Assembly (NCBI RefSeq): GCF_001189915.1
Contig: NZ_LFLS01000002.1
Span: 1-64,000, forward strand
DNA: 64,000 nucleotides
Origin: Herbaspirillum autotrophicum
Lineage (GTDB): Bacteria > Pseudomonadota > Gammaproteobacteria > Burkholderiales > Burkholderiaceae_D
Direction: 5' to 3'
Below, piece after piece: positions 52,663 through 62,068 of the stretch; position 1 is the stretch's first letter, and every line of letters starts with the position of its first letter. Below the pieces are notes generated by a model. The model was not told the origin of the DNA, ran no database searches, and worked only from the letters and a program-made list of their open reading frames with translations. The position numbers were made by a program, and so were the translations under genes.

Positions 52663-53580
52663 TCAGGAATCTTTGGGATCTTTCGCATATTTGGCGACGA
52701 TTTGCTCAATGTGTTCACGCGTCATGCGGATGAAATCCTTGACCACCGGATTATGGTCATGCAGGCGCGGGTAGACCACGTAGCCGCCAAATGAGATATC
52801 CGCATCGAAGGGACGGAACACTACGCCGCCGTGCTTGTTGCTGGCTGCCACCAGCGGATTGACCAGGCCGATGCCAAGACCTTGTGCGGCCAGCATGCAG
52901 GTCAGTGCGCCATACGGTGTTTCAATCGCCGGGATCGGCGTGACGCCGGCTTGTTCCAGTGCCTTGTCCAATGTCAGGCGGGTTTCTTCGGCATGCGACG
53001 GCAAGATCAGATTTTCACCTTCCAGGTCATTGACCCGAATGACCTTGCGGCGCGCCAGCGGATGACGCGAGGGCAGTGCGCACAGTGCCGGCAGTTTGTA
53101 CAGGGTTTCGGCATTGACGCCCAGGGTTTCCGCGGCGATGGTAGCGAAGCCGATGTCGCAGTAGGAGGACGAAGTCCAGCGCCGCACCGTCGATTCGCTG
53201 CGCATTTCCAGCGACACCACCACATTTGGATATTTTTCCCGGTACTCCACCATTACTTGCGGCAGCACCGATTGCACGATGGCAGGCGTGCCGGCGACAC
53301 GCAAGCGGCCGGTGCCGAAGATACGGATCTGGCGCGCCGATTGCGTCAGATTGTCGAGGCCGACGAAACTGCGTTCGACTTCCTGATAAAACGAGGTACC
53401 GGCATCGGTCGGTTGCAGGCGGCCCGCATTGCGGGTAAACAATTTCAATTTGAGTGCATCTTCCAGCTCTGCGATCAGGCGGCTGATACTGGGTTGCGAG
53501 GTGTGCAATTCTTCGGCCGCCGCTGTCATGGTCCCGCGCAGCATGATCAGTCGAAAGGCTTCAATCTGTTTGAAGTTCAT
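52663..53580 (-). CDS. LysR-family transcriptional regulator
   Basis: A 305-residue LysR protein. The winged helix is IEAFRLIMLRGTMTAAAEELHTSQPSISRLIAELEDALKLKLFTR. Two effector subdomains follow, with LRVAGTPAIVQSVLPQVM, GFATIAAETLGVNAE and GLGIGLVNPLVA. It diverges from a polar amino-acid ABC transporter operon across 249 bp containing a palindrome, so it probably activates that operon in response to an amino-acid-like ligand. Confidence 0.93.
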   Translation of the reverse strand: MNFKQIEAFRLIMLRGTMTAAAEELHTSQPSISRLIAELEDALKLKLFTRNAGRLQPTDAGTSFYQEVERSFVGLDNLTQSARQIRIFGTGRLRVAGTPAIVQSVLPQVMVEYREKYPNVVVSLEMRSESTVRRWTSSSYCDIGFATIAAETLGVNAETLYKLPALCALPSRHPLARRKVIRVNDLEGENLILPSHAEETRLTLDKALEQAGVTPIPAIETPYGALTCMLAAQGLGIGLVNPLVAASNKHGGVVFRPFDADISFGGYVVYPRLHDHNPVVKDFIRMTREHIEQIVAKYAKDPKDS

Positions 53581-53710
53581 GTTGGTCTCTCAGTCTCCGC
53601 ATCTTTTATCGCTTGCCTGTTCTTTCCCGTATCGTGCCGCAGGGCCGCAAACAGCCGAGCAAGAGCTGTGCCAATACAGTTGAAACGGGTTGGGAAGCGC
53701 CTTTTTTGGC

Positions 53711-53725
53711 TATGGTAACCCCATA
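53711..53725. promoter_or_regulatory. Candidate LysR operator TATGG-N5-CCATA
   Basis: Perfect 5-bp arms upstream of the transporter promoter. It lies about 34 bp before the -35 element, the usual location of the recognition site of a LysR activator. Confidence 0.45.
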
Positions 53726-53758
53726 TCAGAAATGAATAGTAAATGTAAAAAATGGTAT

Positions 53759-53788
53759 TTGACGATATGTTCCGGCGACTCATAGAAT
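53759..53788 (+). promoter_or_regulatory. Sigma-70 promoter of the amino-acid transporter operon
   Basis: TTGACG at 53759-53764, an 18-bp spacer, TAGAAT at 53783-53788. It is 42 bp before the binding-protein start codon and downstream of the dyad. Confidence 0.6.
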
Positions 53789-53829
53789 TTGTTCCACTGA
53801 CTCGTCGACAACTTCAAAGGGAGTAATTC

Positions 53830-54660
53830 ATGGTACGCATCAAATCGGGGCTTTCCGCGCTTTGCGCATCGTTGTTGCTGGCGAATGTGGTGCATGCCGC
53901 CGAGCTGCCGCCGTTGCCCAAGGAGATCAAAGACAAGGGCGTCCTCAAAGTCGGCGTACGCTGTGATCAGCCGCCGTATGGTTTCAAGGATGCCTCCGGC
54001 AACTACGCCGGCATCGAAACCGAGATGGCGTTGCAGATTGCCGAGTGGGCCTTCGGTTCGCGCGACAAGGCCGAACTGACCTGTGTCACTGCGGAGAACC
54101 GGATTCCCCAGCTTACCGGCAAGAAGGTCGATATTCTGTATGCCACTCTGGGCGTGACACCGGAACGGGCGCGTGTGGTGGCATTCAGCGATGCGTATCG
54201 CTGGGATGGCTCGGACGTGGTGGTACTCAAGGACAGCCCGGTCAAGCATATCGCCGATCTCAAGGGCAAGACCGTGATCGCCCTGAAAGGCTCGAATCAG
54301 GCGCGTTGGTTTGAAGAGAAACAACCGGATACCGAAAGCATGCGTCTGAACTCCACCGCTGATGCCTTGCAGGCGCTGAAGCAAAAACGGGCCGACGGCG
54401 CGGCCTTTGATATTGCCTTGCTGGTCGGCATCACCAAAAATGACAGCAGCCTGCGTCGTCTCAATGAGCCATTCCTGCTGGTGGATGCCGCCGCCGGCTT
54501 GCGCAAGGGTGAAACCGAATGGCTGGCCTACGTCAATGCCGCCCAGACACGCATGAAGGCCGAGGGCTTGTATCGCAAATGGGCTGTCAAATGGGCTCCG
54601 GAAGGCACGGTCGAGCATTACGTATCGGGCTTCGAAAGCAAGCGCCCGGCCGAGAAATAA
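53830..54660 (+). CDS. Polar amino-acid-type substrate-binding protein (family 3)
   Basis: A 276-residue periplasmic protein with a signal peptide ending near residue 23 (SLLLANVVHA). The mature part has GVLKVGVRCDQPPYGFKDASGNYAGIETEMALQIAEWAFG, the ligand-binding arginine in TLGVTPERARVVAFSDAY, and DALQALKQKRADGAAFD. These are SBP_bac_3 hallmarks; R in TPERA and D in the FD block contact the amino-acid carboxylate and amine. GGGAG precedes the ATG. It serves the two permeases and ATPase that follow. Confidence 0.93.
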   Translation: MVRIKSGLSALCASLLLANVVHAAELPPLPKEIKDKGVLKVGVRCDQPPYGFKDASGNYAGIETEMALQIAEWAFGSRDKAELTCVTAENRIPQLTGKKVDILYATLGVTPERARVVAFSDAYRWDGSDVVVLKDSPVKHIADLKGKTVIALKGSNQARWFEEKQPDTESMRLNSTADALQALKQKRADGAAFDIALLVGITKNDSSLRRLNEPFLLVDAAAGLRKGETEWLAYVNAAQTRMKAEGLYRKWAVKWAPEGTVEHYVSGFESKRPAEK

Positions 54661-54693
54661 TCACCATCAGTCATTCACCGGGGTAAGCGCATC

Positions 54694-55356
54694 ATGGACT
54701 TCGACGTTCACTATATCTACGCACAGTTGCCGGCGCTTTGGCGCGGACTGCTGATGACGCTTGAAGTCAGCAGCATCTCGATTGCGATTTCCATCCTGGC
54801 CGGCATGGCAGGCGCGGCAATCAAGGTGATGCGCCTGCCGGTGCTGACACCGGCCATCAATGCGTATGTCGAGTTCATTCGCAACACGCCGCTGCTGGCG
54901 CAAATGTTCTTCATCTATTTCGGCTTGCCCAGCGCCGGCGTTACGCTGTCGCTGTTCTGGTCGGGCGTGCTGACGCTGTCGTTGTGGGCCAGCGCGTACC
55001 AGATTGAAAACATTCGCGGCGGTCTCAGCACGGTGCGGGCCGGTTTGCAAAATGCCTCGCTGGCGCTGGGCATGCGGCCGTGGCAATACATGCGCTTGAT
55101 TGCCATGCCGCTGGCGCTGCGGGTAAGTCAGCCCTCGATTCTGAATACGTCGATTTCCCTGCTCAAAAACTCCTGTTTTCTGCAGGCGGTGGGACTGGCT
55201 GAAATCACCTATGTCGCCATGGACCGTATCGCGATGGATTTCCGTACGCTGGAAATGATGCTGGTATTGGGAGTGACTTATCTGGTGCTGGTGTTGTTGA
55301 TGTCGCTGCTGTCCGGCTGGCTCGAACACCGGCTGCACAAACCGTTCAGGATGTAA
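54694..55356 (+). CDS. Polar amino-acid ABC permease (HisM/GlnP family)
   Basis: A 220-residue membrane protein. It begins LPALWRGLLMTLEVSSISIAISILAGM, has EFIRNTPLLAQMFFIYFGLPS, and the coupling loop ASLALGMRPWQYMRLIAMPLALRVSQPSIL. These are the His/Glu/Gln/Arg/opine permease blocks. It forms a heterodimer with the permease 3 bp downstream. Confidence 0.93.
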   Translation: MDFDVHYIYAQLPALWRGLLMTLEVSSISIAISILAGMAGAAIKVMRLPVLTPAINAYVEFIRNTPLLAQMFFIYFGLPSAGVTLSLFWSGVLTLSLWASAYQIENIRGGLSTVRAGLQNASLALGMRPWQYMRLIAMPLALRVSQPSILNTSISLLKNSCFLQAVGLAEITYVAMDRIAMDFRTLEMMLVLGVTYLVLVLLMSLLSGWLEHRLHKPFRM

Positions 55357-55359
55357 GCC

Positions 55360-56085
55360 ATGGACCTGCTGACCAATAATCTCGCCTTCATCGGCAAGGG
55401 CTTGCTGATGACGCTGGCACTGTCGCTGCTGACGCTGTTCTTCGCCACCGTGGTGGCAGCGTTGATGGGGCTGGCGGCGATGGCGCATTCGACGCCGCTG
55501 CGCTGGACCGTGCGCAGTCTGACCGAGCTGTTTCGCGGTGTGCCGCTGATCGTCAATGTGTTCTTCATTTACTTCGGCATGCCGATTTTCGGCCTGGAAT
55601 TGTCGCCGTTTGTCTCGATTGTCATCAGCCTGACCATCTGGGGCGGCGCCAATGGCGCCGAGATTGTGCGCGGCGGATTGCGTGCGGTGCCGGCGCATCA
55701 GCTCAGCAGCGCGCTGGCGCTGGGCATGAAGTCGTGGGAAGTATTGCTGCTGATTCAGGTGCCACAGGCGATTCGCAGCATCTTGCCAGCCTATGTCGGG
55801 ATGATGACGCAAATCGTACAGGCGACGTCGCTCGGCACCCTGATCGGCGTCACCGAATTCATGCGCACCGGACAGAGCATCGTCGACCGCGTGACCGTGA
55901 TGGAAGGCTGGAACCCGGCATTTGCCGTCTATGCCGGCGTGCTGCTGGTGTACTTTCTGATCTGCTCCTTGCTGAGCGCCTGGGGCCGCCACCTGGAACG
56001 CCGCGCCACGCACGAACGGACACGTCATCCGACACCGGAAGACGAGCCGCTGAGCGAGGTTTCTGCAACGATGTTAAAGGTGTAA
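55360..56085 (+). CDS. Polar amino-acid ABC permease (HisM/GlnP family)
   Basis: A 241-residue partner permease. It has IGKGLLMTLALSLLTLFFATVVAALMG, then ELFRGVPLIVNVFFIYFGMPIFGLELSPFVSI and the coupling block SSALALGMKSWEVLLLIQVPQAIRSILPAYVGMM. A charged cytoplasmic tail of about 25 residues follows the last helix. It lies 4 bp before the ATPase gene. Confidence 0.93.
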   Translation: MDLLTNNLAFIGKGLLMTLALSLLTLFFATVVAALMGLAAMAHSTPLRWTVRSLTELFRGVPLIVNVFFIYFGMPIFGLELSPFVSIVISLTIWGGANGAEIVRGGLRAVPAHQLSSALALGMKSWEVLLLIQVPQAIRSILPAYVGMMTQIVQATSLGTLIGVTEFMRTGQSIVDRVTVMEGWNPAFAVYAGVLLVYFLICSLLSAWGRHLERRATHERTRHPTPEDEPLSEVSATMLKV

Positions 56086-56089
56086 ACCG

Positions 56090-56815
56090 ATGATCTCTCT
56101 ACGCAATGTTTGCAAGAAATATGGCGACAAGGACATCCTGAAAGGGATCGACCTTGATGTGCAAGCGGGTTCCTGCACCGTATTGCTGGGACCGAGCGGT
56201 TCCGGGAAAAGCACCTTGATCCGTTGCATCAATGGTCTGGTGCGGCCCGAAAGCGGTGAGATTGCACTGGCCGGCACGGCGGTGGCGCTGCATGACGAGC
56301 GCAACTGGCAGCAACTGCGCACGCAGGTCGGCATGGTGTTTCAGGACTACAGCCTGTTCGCGCATCTGAGCGTGATGGATAACATGACGCTGGTGCCGGT
56401 TCGGCGCGGCCTGATGGATAAGGCCACCGCGCAAAAGGAAGCGCTGGCGCTGCTGCACAAGGTCGGTCTGGCGTACAAGGCGCAGGCGCATCCAGGCGAG
56501 TTGTCGGGCGGCCAGCAGCAACGCGTAGCCATCGTCCGGGCCTTGTTGATGCGGCCCAAAGCCATGCTGTTTGACGAACCTACCTCGGCGCTTGATCCGG
56601 AAGCCATCGGCGGCGTGCTGGCCATCATGCGCGAATTGGCAGCAGATGGCATGACCATGATCGTGGTTACGCATGAAATGCGTTTTGCGCGTGAAGTGTC
56701 GGATCACATTGTGTTCATGGAGGATGGCCGGATTGTCGAGCAGGGGCCGCCCGCAGACATGTTTGAACGCCCCGCGCATGAGCGAACGCGCCGGTTCTTT
56801 TCCAATATCCATTGA
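56090..56815 (+). CDS. Polar amino-acid ABC ATP-binding protein (GlnQ/HisP family)
   Basis: A 241-residue ATPase. Walker A is GPSGSGKST, the Q-loop lies in MVFQDYSLFAHL, the signature is LSGGQQQR, Walker B is AMLFDEPTSALDPE and the switch is VTHEM. ISLRNVCKKYGDKDILKGIDLDV at the start and the C-terminal MEDGRIVEQGPPADMFERP are typical of GlnQ. It completes the transporter SBP-permease-permease-ATPase. Confidence 0.95.
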   Translation: MISLRNVCKKYGDKDILKGIDLDVQAGSCTVLLGPSGSGKSTLIRCINGLVRPESGEIALAGTAVALHDERNWQQLRTQVGMVFQDYSLFAHLSVMDNMTLVPVRRGLMDKATAQKEALALLHKVGLAYKAQAHPGELSGGQQQRVAIVRALLMRPKAMLFDEPTSALDPEAIGGVLAIMRELAADGMTMIVVTHEMRFAREVSDHIVFMEDGRIVEQGPPADMFERPAHERTRRFFSNIH

Positions 56816-56947
56816 TCGCAAGCGCGATGGCCGCGAGGACTGTCCGATGCAGAAAATCACCAGCACTTCCTGACTGAAGTCTCCTTTTCGTTTGTTGACA
56901 CCGGCGTTCCGAAGAACTGCCGGCTTACCCTCTCTTTGTCTGAAAAA

Positions 56948-58264
56948 ATGGCTAATTCACATCAATTGCTTGCCGGAAATTTCAATACCAATCCCTATTG
57001 GTGGGACGCGGCGCCGCCCGAGACCGCCATGCATGACTTGCCGGGCCAGGTCGACGTGGTAGTGGTGGGCAGCGGTTACTGCGGCATGACGGCCGCCGCC
57101 GAACTGGCAGCAGGCGGTGTCAGTGTGGCCGTGCTGGATGCGCAAGAGCTTGGCAGCGGCGGCAGCACGCGCAGCGGCGGCATGGTGTCGAGCGGCCAGA
57201 AACTGGTGGTGTCGAACGCCATCAGCGGTGCTTCGCCGGAGCGATTGGAGCGCCTGATGCGCGAGTCGCTGGCCAGCTTCGACTATCTGAAAGAACTGGT
57301 CGCCAGCGAAGCGCTCGATGCCGACCTGCATATCAGCGGCCGCTTCTTCGGCGCCTATACGCCGGTGCATTATGAGCGCCTGCGGGCGCAGGGACAATTG
57401 CTGCGCGAGAAAACCGGCGTCACGGTGCATGAAATCGCGCGCAGCGAACAACACAGCGTGATCGGCAGCGACTACTACCATGGCGGCATCGTGGTGGATG
57501 AATATGGCGGCCTGCATACCGCCAAGTACCATCGCAGTCTGCGCGATCTGGCGCGCCGCCGCGGCGCTGGTCTGTATTCACATGCGCCGGTGGTGCGTAT
57601 CGAACGCAGCGCCGGCGGCTTCAAGGTGGTCACCGGACGAGGTGCCATCAACGCCGCCCATGTGGTGCTGGCGACCAATGGCTACACCGGCGGCGTGGTG
57701 CCGTATCTGCAACGCCGCGTAGTGCCGGTCGCCAGTTACCAGATCGCTACCGCGCCGCTGGCGCCGGACCTGATGGCCAAGCTGATTCCGGGCCGGCGCA
57801 TGATCAGCGATTCCAAGCGCAATCTGTTTTACATCCGGCCCTCGCCGGATGGCACGCGCATCCTGTTCGGTTCACGGCCCACCATCAACGATATTCCCGA
57901 AGCAGAAGCGGCCTTGTTGTTGCATCGCAAACTGGTCGAGGTGTGGCCGGAGTTGCAAGAGGTCCAGGTCAGCAATTGCTGGAAAGGCTATGTCGCCATG
58001 ACCTGGGACAAGATCGCGCATATCGGCGAAAAGGATGGGTTGCACTATGCCGTGGGTTGCAATGGCAACGGCGTGGCGCTGATGACTTACCTCGGCTCGC
58101 GCATTGCGCGCAAGGTGCTGGAGCGGCCGGATGCTGCCTGCGCCTTCGACGAGGGCAAGTTTCCCGGCAGTCCGCTGGGCGGCGCCCAAACCTGGGTGGT
58201 GCCGTTCGGCGCTGCACTGTACCGCATCGGTGATTGTTTCGATGCCATGGGCCGGCGCAATTGA
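56948..58264 (+). CDS. DAO-family FAD-dependent oxidase (PuuB-like)
   Basis: A 438-residue flavoprotein. The FAD Rossmann motif is VDVVVVGSGYCGMTAAAELAAGG, then SGGSTRSGGMVSSGQKL and NGYTGGVVPYLQRRVVPVASYQIATAPL. The C-terminal part has NCWKGYVAMTWDKIAHIG and NGNGVALMTYLGSRIA. The arrangement resembles gamma-glutamylputrescine oxidase PuuB and other amine/imino-acid oxidases. It would oxidatively deaminate an imported amino acid or amine. I start at ATG 56948; a TTG four codons earlier is possible. No strong ribosome-binding site is visible. Confidence 0.85.
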   Translation: MANSHQLLAGNFNTNPYWWDAAPPETAMHDLPGQVDVVVVGSGYCGMTAAAELAAGGVSVAVLDAQELGSGGSTRSGGMVSSGQKLVVSNAISGASPERLERLMRESLASFDYLKELVASEALDADLHISGRFFGAYTPVHYERLRAQGQLLREKTGVTVHEIARSEQHSVIGSDYYHGGIVVDEYGGLHTAKYHRSLRDLARRRGAGLYSHAPVVRIERSAGGFKVVTGRGAINAAHVVLATNGYTGGVVPYLQRRVVPVASYQIATAPLAPDLMAKLIPGRRMISDSKRNLFYIRPSPDGTRILFGSRPTINDIPEAEAALLLHRKLVEVWPELQEVQVSNCWKGYVAMTWDKIAHIGEKDGLHYAVGCNGNGVALMTYLGSRIARKVLERPDAACAFDEGKFPGSPLGGAQTWVVPFGAALYRIGDCFDAMGRRN

Positions 58265-58304
58265 CATCGGGCTGCCGGCGGCATGGCGCACAGGAGGACA
58301 GGAC

Positions 58305-59804
58305 ATGAGTGACATTGGAAAACGTCTGGGGCAACTGCCGGCAGATGAGATTCGCGAGTACATCTACCGGCCGCAACTGACACAAGTCGATGACGATGAT
58401 TTCAAGGCCATGCTGGACCTGAATCAGGCGCATCTGGTGATGTTGTCCGAATGCGGCCTGATTGACTGTGCCACCGCCCGCCGGCTGGCGCAGGCATTGC
58501 TGCAGATGCGGCAACTGGGGCCGGACCGGGAAGCTGTCGATACCTTGCTGGAAGATGCCTATTTCGCCTTCGAAACACGGCTGGCGGCGCTGGCCGGCGC
58601 ACATGCGGCGGGCGCCTTGCATCTGGCGCGCAGCCGCAATGATATCGGTGCCACGCTGGATCGCCTGCGCGCCCGCACTTACGCCTTGCGCATCGCCGAC
58701 AGTTTGCTGGAAGTGCGCACGCAATGCGTGACCCGGGCGTTCGCTTTCACCGATGTCATCATGCCCGGTTACACCCATTTGCAGCCGGCGCAGCCGGTAT
58801 CGTTTGCCTATTACCTGTCCGGTTATGAAACCGCGCTGGAACGTGACAGCCAGCGCTTGATGGAAGCGCTGGTGCGCATTGATGAAAACGCGCTGGGAGT
58901 GGCTGCGCTGGCCGGCAGCAGCTTTGCCATCGACCGCCACCGCACGGCGCAGTTGTTGGGCTTTGAACGCATTACCCGGCATGGACTGGATACCGTCGCC
59001 TCGCGTGATTTCATGCTGGAGTTGCTGTCGGCGGTCAACTTGCTGGGTGTGACCTGGAGCCGTATAGCACAAGACTTTCATGTGTTTGTCAGCGACGAAT
59101 TTGCGACGCTGGCGTTTCCGGACCGGGTCTCGGGCATTTCCAGCATCATGCCGCAAAAGAAGAATCCGATTGCGCTGGAATTTCTCCGGGCGCAATCGGC
59201 CCGCGCTACCGGCGCATTGATGGGCAGTCTCACAGCGGTGCGTGGCACGCATTTTTCGGTGTCGCTGGATGCCATTCGCGAAGGGCTGAGCGATGGCTGG
59301 GCGGTGCTCAAACATACCCCGAACAATTTGTCCGTGTTGCGGCTGGTGATGGAGAGTGTGCAACCGCGCGAAGCCGGCCTGGCAGAGCGCTGCAATCGCA
59401 ATTTTTCCACTGCGACCGACCTTGCCGATGGCCTCGTGCGGCACTGCGGCTTGTCGTTTCGCGAGGCACATCATATTGTCGGCGGTGCCGTCCGGCTGGC
59501 GCTCGATCAAGGCCGTGACGCCACCGGCATCGATGCGGCATTGCTGGATCAGGCGGCGCTGTCCGAGATCGGCAAACCATTGGGGTTGGCCGACAGCGTG
59601 ATCCGTCAGTGCCTGGATGCGCAGCAGGCATTAGCCCACAGAACCAGCCCCGGTGGCGCGGCGCCGGCAGCGGTACTGGCGCTGCTGGCCGAGTCGCAAC
59701 AGCGATTGCAGCAGAGCCGGATCAGGATTGCCGCACGCCGGCAGGCGCTGGTGCAGGCCGGAGCGGTACTGAATACCGCAATCGAAACGCTGGCGGGGCA
59801 TTGA
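58305..59804 (+). CDS. Argininosuccinate lyase-family enzyme
   Basis: A 499-residue protein of the fumarase/aspartase superfamily. It has SRNDIGATLDRLRARTYALR, the catalytic loop GYTHLQPAQPVS, and the superfamily signature SSIMPQKKNP with the catalytic serine. Ribosome binding is excellent (AGGAGG, 7 bp spacing). The residues for C-N bond cleavage giving fumarate appear intact. It lies in a catabolic operon with an amino-acid transporter, an amine oxidase and an SDR instead of arginine genes. It may act on another N-substituted aspartate/succinyl amino acid. Housekeeping ArgH is somewhat shorter (about 460). Confidence 0.87.
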   Translation: MSDIGKRLGQLPADEIREYIYRPQLTQVDDDDFKAMLDLNQAHLVMLSECGLIDCATARRLAQALLQMRQLGPDREAVDTLLEDAYFAFETRLAALAGAHAAGALHLARSRNDIGATLDRLRARTYALRIADSLLEVRTQCVTRAFAFTDVIMPGYTHLQPAQPVSFAYYLSGYETALERDSQRLMEALVRIDENALGVAALAGSSFAIDRHRTAQLLGFERITRHGLDTVASRDFMLELLSAVNLLGVTWSRIAQDFHVFVSDEFATLAFPDRVSGISSIMPQKKNPIALEFLRAQSARATGALMGSLTAVRGTHFSVSLDAIREGLSDGWAVLKHTPNNLSVLRLVMESVQPREAGLAERCNRNFSTATDLADGLVRHCGLSFREAHHIVGGAVRLALDQGRDATGIDAALLDQAALSEIGKPLGLADSVIRQCLDAQQALAHRTSPGGAAPAAVLALLAESQQRLQQSRIRIAARRQALVQAGAVLNTAIETLAGH

Positions 59805-59855
59805 ACAGGTGCTGCGCTGCAGGCAAATCGCATCAATGACATTAAAGGGATGTTC

Positions 59856-60551
59856 ATGGAAAAAGTAGCTCTTATTTCCGGCGCTTCGCGCGGTATCGGT
59901 CTTGCCGTTGCACACGAATTGCTGGCGCGTGGTTACCGCTTGTCGCTCGGGGTGCGCAATCCGGCGCTGCTGGCGCCGGTCTTTCCCGAGCGCGCGCGGG
60001 TATTGCTGCTGCCTTACGAAGCGCGCGACCTGAACTCGCCCAAAGCATGGGTGGCGGCAACGCTGGCCGCGTTCGGCCGGATCGATGTGGTGGTCAACAG
60101 TGCCGGCATTTGCAAGCATGTCGGACTGGAGGAGGGAACTGAAGAATTGCTGGAAGAAACGCTGGATATCAATGTGAAGGCGCCGTACCGGCTGCTGCAG
60201 GCGGCGTTTGCGGCGCTCAAAGTGTCAGGCGAGGGACGCGTGATCAATCTGGCCTCGTTGTCCGGCAAGCGGGTGCGCAATCTGAACATCGGCTATCAGA
60301 TGTCCAAGCATGCCGCCGTCGCTCTGAATCACGGTGTACGCCGTGCCGGCTGGGAGCACGGCATCCGCGCCACTGCCATCTGTCCCGGTTACGTCAATAC
60401 CGAACTGGCAACCGCCATCACCGATATGCCGCCAGCCGAGATGACCAGCGCCGCCGATCTGGCGAGCCTGATCGCGACCACCATCGCCTTGCCAAACACG
60501 GCTTCGGTGGCGGAGTTGCTGGTCAATTGCGCTTACGAGAATCTGATGTAG
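59856..60551 (+). CDS. Short-chain dehydrogenase/reductase
   Basis: A 231-residue SDR. Cofactor motif is SGASRGIGLAVA (SG in place of TG), NSAG, the catalytic serine region NLASLSG, and Tyr-x3-Lys as YQMSK. It ends with PGYVNTEL and a short helix. The ATG at 59856 is preferred over 59850 because AAAGGG lies 8 bp ahead. It is the last gene of the amino-acid-type operon and probably reduces or oxidises a product of the DAO/lyase steps. Confidence 0.9.
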   Translation: MEKVALISGASRGIGLAVAHELLARGYRLSLGVRNPALLAPVFPERARVLLLPYEARDLNSPKAWVAATLAAFGRIDVVVNSAGICKHVGLEEGTEELLEETLDINVKAPYRLLQAAFAALKVSGEGRVINLASLSGKRVRNLNIGYQMSKHAAVALNHGVRRAGWEHGIRATAICPGYVNTELATAITDMPPAEMTSAADLASLIATTIALPNTASVAELLVNCAYENLM

Positions 60552-60598
60552 GCCGTTCTCCTGAGGCCACCGTCATGACGGCGGCGGCCTCAGTGTGT

Positions 60599-61810
60599 TC
60601 AATGTGTTACTGCCGTCTGACCTTGCAACAACTGCCGCAAGGTGGCGACGGTATAGTCGATTTCGGTTGCGGTGGTATAGCGCCCCAGTGAAAAACGGAT
60701 GGCGCTGCGCGCCAGCTTGTCGCTGCGGCCGATGGCTGACAGCACGTAAGAGGGCGCGGCGTTGGCTGAATTACAGGCTGAGCCTGCCGACACTGCGATA
60801 TCCAGTAATTGACCGGCCACCGACACATCACTGGTCAGATCGAAACTCAGGTTCAGATTGTGCGGCACGCGCGCCTGTGCGCAACCGTTCAACAGCACGC
60901 CCGGCAATTCTCGCAGCCCGTTCCACAACTGATCGCGCAACACGCGGATGCGGGCGCTTTCCTGTTCCTGCACACTGGCCGCGAGCGCAAACGCTTCGCC
61001 CATGCCGACGATCTGATGGGTCGCCAGCGTGCCTGAGCGCATGCCATTTTCATGACCGCCGCCGTCGATTTGCGCTTCCAGCTTCAAGGCCGGGTTGTGG
61101 CGCACGAACAATGCGCCGATGCCCTTGGGGCCGTAAATCTTGTGGGCGCTGAACGACATCAGGTCGACCTTCAGTGTGCTGAGGTCGATGGCGATCTTGC
61201 CGGCTGCCTGCACCGCATCAACATGGAACACGATACCGCGCGCGGCGCATATCTCGCCGAGTGCGGCGATGGGCTGGATCACGCCGATTTCATTATTGAC
61301 CATCATGACCGACGCGATGATGGTGTCCGGCCGCAAAGCCGCTTCGAATTGCGCTGTCGTGATCAGGCCATCGGCCTGCGGTTGCAGATAGGTGACGTCG
61401 AAGCCGGCCCGCTCCAGCGTGTGCATGGTATCAAGCACCGCCTTGTGTTCGGTAGCGACGGTAATCAAGTGTTTGCCGCGCCCGGCTTCGCGCAACACGT
61501 GCGCCGCCCCCTTGAGCGCCAGGTTATTGGATTCGGTGGCACCCGAGGTCCAGACGATCTCGGCCGCTTGTGCGCCGACCAGCGCGGCTACTTGCTTGCG
61601 CGCCTTTTCCACCGCAGCCTTGGCTTCCCAGCCGAAAGAATGCGAACTGCTGGCCGGATTGCCGAATTTCTCCGTCAGGTAAGCGCACATCCTGGCCGCG
61701 ACCACCGGGTCGACCGGCGTCGTCGCCGAATAGTCCAGGTAGATGGGAAATTGCAGAGCAGCCTTGTCGCTGACAAGGCTGGCGGAAGTACAGGCAGAGG
61801 AGGCATTCAT
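60599..61810 (-). CDS. iscS: Cysteine desulfurase, IscS-like
   Basis: A 403-residue PLP enzyme, class V aminotransferase fold. PLP-binding Lys224 is in [12 protein letters not shown], His122 in TEHKAVLDT, and the catalytic cysteine (about 346) in [17 protein letters not shown]. This long active-site loop is that of the IscS/NifS group (E. coli IscS SSGSACTSA). Length equals E. coli IscS (404). No iscU, iscA, hscBA or fdx gene is adjacent. The C-terminus lacks the charged IscU-contact tail of E. coli IscS. It diverges from a LysR regulator. Sulfur mobilisation for another pathway is possible. Confidence 0.9.
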   Translation of the reverse strand: MNASSACTSASLVSDKAALQFPIYLDYSATTPVDPVVAARMCAYLTEKFGNPASSSHSFGWEAKAAVEKARKQVAALVGAQAAEIVWTSGATESNNLALKGAAHVLREAGRGKHLITVATEHKAVLDTMHTLERAGFDVTYLQPQADGLITTAQFEAALRPDTIIASVMMVNNEIGVIQPIAALGEICAARGIVFHVDAVQAAGKIAIDLSTLKVDLMSFSAHKIYGPKGIGALFVRHNPALKLEAQIDGGGHENGMRSGTLATHQIVGMGEAFALAASVQEQESARIRVLRDQLWNGLRELPGVLLNGCAQARVPHNLNLSFDLTSDVSVAGQLLDIAVSAGSACNSANAAPSYVLSAIGRSDKLARSAIRFSLGRYTTATEIDYTVATLRQLLQGQTAVTH

Positions 61811-62068
61811 GGCAATGAATCCGAAATGGTGAGGTGTTGAGCTTACGGTGTAATCAATAGATGAAAAACAAATATAAATGCATTTTAATATGCGATTTAT
61901 GACTAACAAGAAAAAACCCGGGACACATCGCTGACATCCTCGATTGCCATGGGCCGCCAACGCGGCAGCGCCTGGTGCTGATTTTTCGTATTAACTTATG
62001 CAAAATGATTATACTTAAACAGAATGAAGATATGTCTATAATCCGAAAATCATATAAATCATAATAAT
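61811..62068. other. AT-rich divergent region, iscS-like and LysR genes
   Basis: 258 bp, AT-rich next to GC-rich genes. It has several runs such as TTATACTTAAAC and ATCATATAAATC that could be promoter elements, but I could not assign a definite -35/-10 pair or a perfect dyad. Confidence 0.5.

Noticed and set aside
57969-59510. Long minus-strand open frame opposite the ArgH-type gene
   Set aside because: Antisense shadow of an enzyme with intact catalytic motifs.
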